A stretch of DNA of 64,000 nucleotides from the NCBI GenBank assembly GCA_036898135.1, contig CM072527.1, positions 3,929,873-3,993,872 of the forward strand. Direction: 5' to 3'. The notes beneath the pieces are model-generated. The model made no database searches and was not told the DNA's origin. It worked only from the letters and a program-made list of their open reading frames with translations. Positions 11,384 to 64,000 of the stretch are shown here, one piece after another (the stretch's first letter is position 1; every line of letters begins with the position of its first letter). Source of the DNA: Oncomelania hupensis (taxonomy: Eukaryota; Mollusca; Gastropoda; Littorinimorpha; Pomatiopsidae). Both the position numbers and the translations under genes were made by a program.

Positions 11384-12230
11384 CCCCTGGATGAAAATAC
11401 AAACATATATATCCCAGTATATATAGTATGATTAAACATACAAACATATCTATCTAGACCATTTTATTCCCCCTGGATGAAAATACAAACATATCTATCC
11501 CAGTATATATAGTATGATTAAACATACAAACATATCTATCCCAGAATAGTAAGATTAAACATACAAACATATCTATCACAGTATAGTAAAATTAAACATA
11601 CAAACATATCTATCACAGTATAGTAAGATTAAACATACGATTATATCTGTCACAATATAGTAAGATTAAACCTACAAACATTTAATAATAATAATAAAAC
11701 TGGATGCTATCTACGCGCCTTTCCCCAAATCAGTCAGGCTCAAAGCGCAGCGATCTGTACCAACTTACACGCTCACCTGTCTCATATACAGCCTCACACA
11801 TACACACAACAAATACACATCTATCACTTAAACAGATGGTGTAAAGGCAGGGAACATCGCTATTGGAAGATGAAAAAAAAATCGAATTTTTATTTTTGAA
11901 ATTTTATATTGACTGCGTCCAGTACCATTATTGAAGGGAGGGAGGAAACCGGAGTGCCCGGAGAAAACCCTCGGTGATCTCAATAGTCTCATACCTTAGT
12001 CACATATGTTCGCCTCTTGAGGGAATCAAACCCGCGACCTTCGGCATAGGAAACCAGCAACTAATCCATTGCGCCACGAGGCCACATATCTAGCACAGTA
12101 TAGTAAGAAAGATTAAACATACAAACATATCTATCACAGTATAGTAAGATTAAACATAAACATTTATCACAGTATAGTAAGATTAAACATACAAACATAT
12201 CTGATACAGTGCAGTAAGATTAAATAATTT
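11384..12230. repeat. 37-bp minisatellite interrupted by a SINE
   Basis: Units of about 37 bp (taagattaaacatacaaac...atctatcacagtatag) repeat at 11384-11680 and resume at 12087-12225. The gap holds SINE-A copy 2. A larger block, ccattttattccccctgg..., is also duplicated at about 11370 and 11460. Confidence 0.85.
11683..12084 (-). mobile_element. SINE-A copy 2 (near full length)
   Basis: Same organisation as 1421-1815: tRNA-like head at the right end (gcgccacgaggcc), core ggaggaaaccggagtgcccg, tail (AAT)n at the left. The B-box region is mutated (gaatcaaacccgcg). Confidence 0.88.
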
Positions 12231-12312
12231 TAAGTTGAACTGCAACCATAGGCAGCAACATAGTAAACCAACTGTGAACATGTCAATTGATTGATTGATT
12301 GATTGATTTATT

Positions 12313-12870
12313 GTTGCTTTAGGTCCAGCGGACTCTTCCGAGCCAAATCAGGACCGGACAACCCCCGATCCGCATAAAAGATCTGCTGAAACAACCCCAG
12401 TGGGAAAATTGAATGCCCTCCACCGGCCAGTCACTTTACAATAAAGACATCCCACGGGGGGAACGGCTGAGGGTTGACCTCAACTACGCGAACACCCCGG
12501 TTACAAAAACAAAATAGAATACAAACATCATTATAAATCATTAACCAAACACATACATATAAAATGCCTATAGTGCTAAATAGTACAATCATAGGAAGCC
12601 TGAGTGACCACCCGGCAGAAAGCGTCCAACACTCCCAAGCTGATCCAACAGACCTCATACACAAACAAGGAGTCTTGTCCATGAAGAGTTTTCAAGAAAA
12701 AAGGTAGGTCATTGATCTAGCGAAGAAGAAGATAGTATAGCAGAGTGAAGGACAGAGCAGGAATAGGAAAGAGTAAATGAGGAAGACAGCGACAGTGGGA
12801 ATTTAAAGCACTAAATTTCCATAAAGTGGGGATACTATTTATACTGAAAACCCCCGGCACTCCAACGGGA
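12313..12870 (-). repeat. Repeat D copy 1 (about 558 bp)
   Basis: Between ttgctttaggtccagcggac and cccccggcactccaacggga. It is followed on its 3' side (left) by a run of gattgatt units, i.e. an (AATC)n tail, which suggests retroposition. Copy 2 at 13624-14183 matches end to end. A TATA-like GTATAAATA lies near the 5' end in the minus orientation. Confidence 0.8.
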
Positions 12871-13499
12871 ACATGTCAATTATACGAACTAAAAATTTAT
12901 TATTGCAGGACTACGCAATTAAATGTTCTTTCCTTCATAAAATGGGGTCAAAATACGACATTCATATAAAATATATTTAACAGATATTGATACTAGGCGG
13001 TGCTCAGGAAAATCAAGGTTAAAGATCTTGTTTTGCAATAACAAAAAATAAAAGAAAAGAACAATTTTTATATAAACCAAACAAAAAGGTATCTGTTTAT
13101 TTTGTATGAATATATTTTTTACAATACTGTCTTTTTATTTTTATAAATAGACGGCAAACCATTTAAATGTATTTCCAGACAGCTCCCTCTGATTTACCCT
13201 ACTATTTCAAAGTATATCCAGAGTTATCTGGAATACAATTAAAGTATACTTCACACTGTGAGATATCTATACATACTTGCTTATATACTAATACATTATC
13301 GAAACCATCTGATTATCTGGTGTAACATGTTTGGACAAATGAAATCAGGTTCACTGTTAAAGGAAGTTCAACACTACAATTATAGGCCTAAATTTATTGA
13401 CATGATCCAAATATCTGGTGCTGAGTAGTGCAGGTGTCAGACAAGGGCCTCCTTGTCCTCATGTGCAGAGCTGATGGAAGAAAAAATGGCTGCCAAATG

Positions 13500-13620
13500 A
13501 GTAGATGATAAAGTGATGATGCCGATGATAATGGTGGGGATGATGGTGGTAATACTGGTGATGGTGGTGATAATGGCAATGATACTGATGATGACTATGA
13601 CAAGGGAGATTACATTACAT
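13500..13620. repeat. GAT/GGT-rich imperfect trinucleotide tract
   Basis: Irregular tandem gatgatggtggt-type triplets over about 110 bp, next to repeat D copy 2. Confidence 0.7.
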
Positions 13621-13623
13621 GAT

Positions 13624-14183
13624 TATTGCTTTAGGTCCAGCGGACTCTTCCGAGCCAAATCAGGACCGGACAACCCCTGATCCGCATAAAAGATCTGCTG
13701 AAACAACCCTAGTGGTAAAACTGAAAGCTCTCCACCAGCCAGTCACTTTACAATAAAGACATCCCACGCAGGGGACGCTGAGGCTGTACTCTAATTTATC
13801 GAACCCCCGTTTACAAAAAATAATAAAATAGAATACAAACATCATTATAAATTATCAACAAAACACATACATATAAAATGCCTACATTGCTAAATAATAA
13901 CATCGTAGGAAGCCCTAGTGACCAACTGGCAGAAAGCATCCAATATTCCCAAGCTGATCCAACAGACCTCATACACAAATAAGGAGTCTTGTCCCGGAAG
14001 TTTTCAAGAAAAAAGGTAGATGACTGGTCTAGCGAAGAAGAAGATAGTATAGCATATTGATAGAACAGAGCAGGAATGAGAAAGAGCAAATGAGAAAGAC
14101 AGCGACAGTGGGAATTTAAAGCACTAAATTTCCAGAAAGTGAGGATTTTATTTATACTGAAACCCCCGGCACCCCAACGGGGG
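13624..14183 (-). repeat. Repeat D copy 2 (about 560 bp)
   Basis: Near full-length partner of 12313-12870, in the same orientation. A shared open frame (MRSVGSAWE...) exists in both copies, but the differences mostly change amino acids, so I do not call it a gene. Confidence 0.8.
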
Positions 14184-14238
14184 TGACACAGGAGATGATG
14201 ACAATAATATGGTGCTTTCAGTGATAATGATGCTACCA

Positions 14239-14345
14239 TTAATTAATGAATGCTATTGCTGCTGCTGCTGCTGATTTTGATGATAACTATGATAATTACC
14301 TTGAAGTCAATGATAATAATGACACCGACAATGACAATGACGATT
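14239..14345. repeat. Dispersed 100-bp duplicate, copy 1
   Basis: The segment aatgaatgct...gatgataactatgataatt...ccttgaagtcaatgataata is nearly identical to 20110-20207. Confidence 0.8.
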
Positions 14346-14372
14346 AATAACATCAACAAGTGCTGGACCTTG

Positions 14373-14375
<3 letters not shown>

Positions 14376-14416
<41 letters not shown>
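14376..14416. repeat. (TG)n microsatellite
   Basis: About 20 TG dinucleotides. Confidence 0.95.
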
Positions 14417-14417
<1 letters not shown>

Positions 14418-14419
14418 AT

Positions 14420-17400
14420 AAGTGTGTGTGATATAAGAATGCATTATTAATAGTTTCTTAACAACACCACTACTAAAGTCCCATCAACTTAATTTTTATT
14501 CAAGCATATTCAGTTTTCACTTTTAGTTTCAATAATCATAAGACACCAAGAAGAAATCTAAACAAAAACAAATTAATTTAAAATACCACATATTGCTTTT
14601 TAAACAAAAAAATAATAAAACTGATATTAAATTTGTATCGCAAATAGCAAGGGCACGAAACATGAATAGTTGTTTTAAACAATGCTTACAATCTAATCAA
14701 AGAGGGATGCAGTGGGTTAAAGGGAGGTAAGCGAGGGAATGGAAGTTTGCAGACAAAACAGAATATTTCAAAGATCAAAATATCTCACAAATTCAAAGCA
14801 CCTAACTTTTCCAGACGATCATTCACAACCATCCCTAAGTTTTAAAAAACCACTATATCGAGCAGTTATTATATTACGGATTACCTGACATAAAAAACAA
14901 ATCCCAACAGATCAGTCAGTGTGTCGTAACATATTCTGACATATTAGAAGCTAAGATCCATACCACATAAGATGCATCCAAAAAGTACATTTTGACAAAA
15001 GGAGGAAAAAAATTACATGCACTCAAACTCTTAACAGTTACTGTGTATATGAAAACTTAAGTCCCCAAGCTTTTAGTTCCACATATAACTGTCTCTCTTT
15101 GGTCTATCTTACCTACTATATAAGAACACTTGTCTAAAAGGGAAATGGTGCACAAGGACTCTAAGAGTGCTTGTGCACTAAAGCATTAATAGTAAGCAGC
15201 TGTGTTTTTCAATAGCACGTGCAAATTCAGCAATTCTCTGTTTAAATATCACACAGAAATCAGCAGATTTTAATTTTTTTTTAAAATTACAAAGTTTCAA
15301 CAATTTCATTTATAATGCTGGTTTTAATAATCCAAGATGGATCAAAGTACAACCATTCTAAGGGTAAAGGTTTTACAAAATACAAAGCTAAGGAGTTGAA
15401 AAAACACACAGGTACACAGTCACACACACACACCCTCACTCACACAGAGAAAAGTGCTGTAGTATAAGAAGTTAATAAATGATAACCTTTAACACACATA
15501 TGCGTTCACATCATACACACACAAACATATCAAAAGGGAGTAAGACACATTTACCATCAGGACAAAGACCACACAAGGCTAAAAACTAAAATCTTTTGAG
15601 TTTCACAATTTAAAACCAAAACCCGTGTAACAAATTTATTTTGTAACCTTACTTTAATTCTTACAATCACGGTTCTCTAATCAAGGCAAATATTTATAAA
15701 AGCGTTTCGTAACAACAAAACTATCACAAAATTAATAGTACTATATAGTTCATGACCAACCAAGGTCTTAACAACAGAATTTAAATTTTTTTAAATAATG
15801 TATAAAAAAAGTATTAATAATAATGTACAATTCAGCCATATGTGAGTTCAGATTTCAGCAGTTTTACAGCAGTTTTCCAGAATAATAAACACTGGACTCT
15901 TTACATAAACAAAAGCATCAATAACAGGATTAATTTGAACAATTACAAAATAATGTTAATAAAAATATACAATTCAGCAAAAAGAGAGTTCAGATTTCAG
16001 CAGTTTCACAAACAAGTAAGACATTGTCAAAGAAAACAAATCAGCAGTTTCAGAGAAATAACAATTACTTTACCAACATTGCCAGCAAATAAAAGGTACA
16101 GCCAATAGACCATTCAGCCCACACTGTTAGTCTGTGTTGGAATGCTACTAGCGTATAGAGGCAATAAAGCACTGCTGACCTGAACCAACATTGAGCCTAA
16201 TCTCGGTGTCAGGCTGTTGAGGCATGCTCGTACACACAACCTACACAAGATAAATATGAGATACACACCTACACACAGTCCATGCTTGATAAATCTCTGA
16301 CACACAGCTAGCGCCAAGTTCGCCTGCTTTGAGAAAACTGGCCTATTAAAACCAAATTTCACCAAAGTAAAAAACATCAATCGAGTAAATATCACAAAAT
16401 TAAGTTAGATTGAGACACATCCCAGCCACATTCATATTTTTGACAAATAAAAAATTAATAAATAAATAAAATACAAATAAATGCGGGTTCTTGAAAAGCA
16501 TACAAATCACCAATTTCACAATGTCACATTTGTGACAAAATCACATTCATATTATGATAAGACCTGAATCAATCATTCAATCCATAGACAGATCAACCCA
16601 TCACATCCATATTCTGCAAAAACAGAAAATGACTGATAACGATACACATTTGAGAAAAAGCAAAATGACATCGTTCCCATAATCACAGGCTCAAAATGTT
16701 AATTTCAGATATTTAAAAAAAAAAATCACTTTTGGTTTTTGAAAATACCAAAAAAAATTAAGGACGTCAAGTTGTAAAAATTCAGACACAAAAAAATCAC
16801 TCATAATCACCGACTCAATATTTTTATTTTCAGATGCAAAAAATACATTTCTGTTTTCTGAAAATAAAAAAATAAAAAAAATTAAAAAAAAAGGACTTAA
16901 AATAAATAAAAATAAAGGCTCAATGTTTTAAATTTATGCATAAAGAAAATCAATTTTGGTTTGTGAAAACACAAACTTATATTGCAGGAGGCAGTAGATC
17001 AATACCATTAAACAAAAGAAATTAGACTGCATAAAACTTGGCATGCCACCAGGTCCTAAAACTGAGACACTGGAAATCACGCTCGCTAATGCTGTAGCCG
17101 TTTGTTGAAGAAAGATCACTGATGCAGGTTTGAGACGGCATGTGAAAATAAAGAATTAGGACATATTACATAAAAGCTCAATTCCGAACTAATAAACAGT
17201 TTGCAGCACCAGTTTCACATTTTGTAAGGCAACGTTCAAGCTACAGCAAAGCCACAAGGCGAAATCTTTGACTTCACAAAAACAAGGCTTAAGCTGGAAG
17301 AATAAAAAACAAGGGTCCCCCTGCTCTTCTCCCTCCTCCCCCTAAATAAAAAAAGCCCTCCCCCCACCTCCATTCCTCTCCAAATGAATGCTGAACACAC

Positions 17401-17890
17401 CAATTCAATAAGCGTAGTAGGATCTTGCGGCATACAATCTTTTTTCAGCCTGCAATGGCACCGGACATGAATTTCGCTTGCAGCCGACAAGCAGTTTCAG
17501 CAGAAATTCTGTGAGACTCAAAAGCGGATGGCAGGTGTAACATAGTGATCTTAATGATGCTATAATATTCAGCTAATACAAGTAAGGGGTGGTTGAAAAG
17601 TTCATCCCTATCGACAATGGCTTGTAATGCTTGTAACTATAGTGCTGCCTTTACATGACACAACATGTACTGTGTTCCTTACAGTGGTGCAATGTAATAG
17701 CTGATCTCTAATTTAACCTCACAGTGAAAAGGGCAGCACCTAATGACCCATCTATCACAAGACCAAATGTCAGCTGTCACCACAACCATGCATTCACATT
17801 TTCTGTCCAATAAACCCTTTAGGTGTTCCTTTCCCTCAAACTTCATTCTCGTCAGCCATACTGTAATCACTCTGACTGTCATTCTCCTTT
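14420..17890 (-). other. Long AT-rich stretch beyond the stop of the RPxSA gene
   Basis: No gene or named repeat was recognised. It lies directly downstream of the minus-strand stop codon at 17898, so part may be its 3' UTR. Reverse AATAAA signals exist (tttatt at several points, e.g. near 14494, 15637 and 16817), but none stands out. Confidence 0.4.
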
Positions 17891-17897
17891 TCCTTGT

Positions 17898-62154
<44,257 letters not shown>

Positions 62155-62489
62155 CTACAATAGAAAATTATATTTAGTGAATGGGAATTTCAATTCAATT
62201 CTAATTCAACAAATCTGTATTACCTTACAAGGAATTATGACAGGTTTTAAACATGGCTCCAATAAATAAAAGACATTCAGACTTGAAAAGAACATATGGT
62301 ATAAAATGTAAAATGGCCTGCCCACATAACACTCTGCAAATCGAATGGACTCGCATCTCCCCTTATAAACAAATTTATTTTACATTAAAAAAATAACATT
62401 ATTTAACATAAAAGTGCAACACGTGTAAACATATATATTACAGTATAAACGTGTGTCATAAACAAAAGTACATCAAGCACGCCTCCCCT

Positions 62490-62790
62490 TCACACACAGC
62501 CACTGCCAAACCAATGTCTCTATCAGCATATAATTGATCAGGGTCACTGCAGTCGAAATGAAACTTGAACGGAAACTAACAGTGCAGCACTTTAAACTAC
62601 GGAGACGCCTTCCAGAAGGCAGAGTCTCAAACAGAGCTGAAAGAGGGTGGGTGGGACCGTCATTGATGCTGACAGCCTTGCTTAAGGCCCTTTTCTGGAA
62701 AAGTTCGTACATGGAAATCTGAGGTTTGCCAATAATTTTACTGCAAACACTGGTTACACTATTCAATGATTTTCTGCTTTTTATGTTCAG
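62490..62790 (-). pseudogene. LINE C-terminal remnant
   Basis: Minus-strand frame: THPLSALFETLPSGRRLRSL, then VSFRSSFISTAVTLIN. This block (HPL..LFE.LPSGRR...SF.P.A..L.N) is typical of the C-terminus of invertebrate non-LTR retrotransposon proteins. Short fragment, no RT motif. Confidence 0.65.
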
Positions 62791-62849
62791 GGACTGGTGC
62801 CAGCAGACCAAATAAACAATTGTTAGCAATCATGAAGGTATGCTCTCCA

Positions 62850-63859
62850 AATATGAATACACAGTCCAAAAAAAAAAAAAAAAATTCTTTTGAGTTTGAG
62901 TTAGATATATACATAATCCTAGCCCTAACTGGAAGTTTTGACAAATTGCATGTTTGACGGATCTGTCAAATATTCAAATTTCTGGTTTGTTGAAACTTCC
63001 AAATTGGTACACCTAATCTTCCACACACAAAAATGTAAAGAAGTACAGAAAAAAAGCACTGAACTAAATAGGTGAGATAACTCTTAGGTCTTTGTTTTCT
63101 CTACCTTGATGCTCTCCCTTTGCAACTCGCTCAGACAATAACAATTGGATTGGGAGAGATTGTGTATTGTATTGCTTGTTTTATGTGTCTATATGTCTAA
63201 CGTCTTAAGGAAGAGAGAGAGAGAAAGTTGTTTAAATTTTAATCAGACCACATTTTTAGGCTTGTAAATTTATGAGGAATAGAAAGAGATTTAAATTAAG
63301 TTTTTGCCACATTGTTTATTTTGTGAAATGGTCACTCAATTCATAGAAAGTTCATCAGAAAAAAACACGAAAAGTTGAGTCAAGAGGAGGCAAACTTCAC
63401 GGAGAAAATCAGGGGTGATAAATTATCACATTGCATAGTCGGAAATATTTACTTGACAGTTTTACAGTCAGTCGGCAACTTTTTTTGTTCAACCTTCCTT
63501 GAAACTTCCAAACAGCTAAATCTCCGTCGAAACTTCCAAAAGACCTAGATGATTTTTAGATTTCCACTGAAGCTTCCAATTATTATTTCTTCCGTTGAAC
63601 ATGCAATCCGTCAAAACTTCCTGTATTTCTCCTAGGCTAATCTCAACCCTCTTTTAGGATCAATTTTTATTGGGTGCTGATCTATAAGTTAATGACTGCC
63701 CAATCATTAACACAATGAATGTCTTTATGTGTCTGATGTTCATGCATGTATGAATATGCCATTTTGACCATTCACACACACACAAACGCACGCGCACAAA
63801 CATCATTCGCTCATGCACACAGACACACACTGAGGTTATTTTATTTCTCACAAAAAACA

Positions 63860-63860
<1 letters not shown>
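62850..63860. other. Right-edge stretch, no gene seen
   Basis: AT-rich intron or flank DNA. The phrase aaacttccaa recurs several times at 62990-63620. No exon of the minus-strand gene was found here. Confidence 0.45.

Positions 63861-63861
<1 letters not shown>

Positions 63862-63892
<31 letters not shown>
63862..63892. repeat. (CA)n microsatellite
   Basis: About 15 CA units near the right edge. Confidence 0.95.
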
Positions 63893-63895
<3 letters not shown>

Positions 63896-64000
63896 AACAT
63901 GCACTAATATGAGTTGAAGAATGCAAGTTGTGCATTTTGTTACAAATTCAGAGTTGACAGAAATATTAAATGCAGGGATTTTAACAGGACATTAACACAG

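Noticed and set aside
12431..14239. A shared open frame (MRSVGSAWE) in two repeat D copies, possibly a membrane protein
   Set aside because: Differences between the copies are nearly all amino-acid changing, and the third copy lacks it, so no sign of selection.
15842..16395. Short open frames of 88 and 93 codons on both strands
   Set aside because: AT-rich composition, no recognisable motif, no splice context; chance frames.
62155..64000. A further 5' exon of the RPxSA gene
   Set aside because: No minus-strand segment with acceptor, donor and matching phase was found here; the only protein-like match is a LINE remnant.

Overview
The window reads as nuclear DNA of a lophotrochozoan animal, most likely a mollusc. 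It has short exons with GT/AG introns, tRNA-derived SINEs, RTE-like and CR1/L2-like LINEs, a Ty3/gypsy element, a Helitron and many DNA transposon remnants. The species is inferred from repeat style and from the divergence of one conserved protein; it is not proven.

Layout. (1) 472-6663, plus strand: six exons of general transcription factor TFIIB, covering both cyclin folds to the stop codon; the 5' exons lie to the left of the window. (2) About 8-17.9 kb: no gene recognised; it holds a LINE remnant, a 37-bp minisatellite split by a SINE, and two copies of a 0.56-kb repeat. (3) 62154 down to 17898, minus strand: fourteen exons that join in one continuous frame (about 1,057 codons, 5' incomplete). 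They encode a basic, low-complexity protein with repeated RPxSA motifs and a poly-lysine C-terminus. I do not recognise the family. The two genes are convergent (tail to tail).

The minus-strand gene's introns hold nearly everything else: an almost intact Ty3/gypsy element (47293-52947) that has lost its reverse-transcriptase core; a non-autonomous Helitron (43496-44810); PIF/Harbinger (27862-28800), hAT-like (31370-33265; 60126-60889) and pogo-like (52958-53335) elements; three CR1/L2-like LINE copies; most of eight 5'-truncated copies of one RTE-like LINE with GGATA tails, one bearing a twin-priming inversion; three tRNA-type SINE families; a THAP-domain exon with two lesions; and an unassigned 212-codon single-exon reading frame (23611-24249).

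No operon-like or otherwise cooperating gene system is visible. The points most worth following are the RPxSA gene, the Gag-PR-IN element with RT remnants downstream of integrase, the shared core of two SINE families, and several structural events (twin priming, exon-edge duplication, minisatellites born inside repeats). Exon borders are read by eye from splice signals and phase agreement. Repeat names A-E are local labels.
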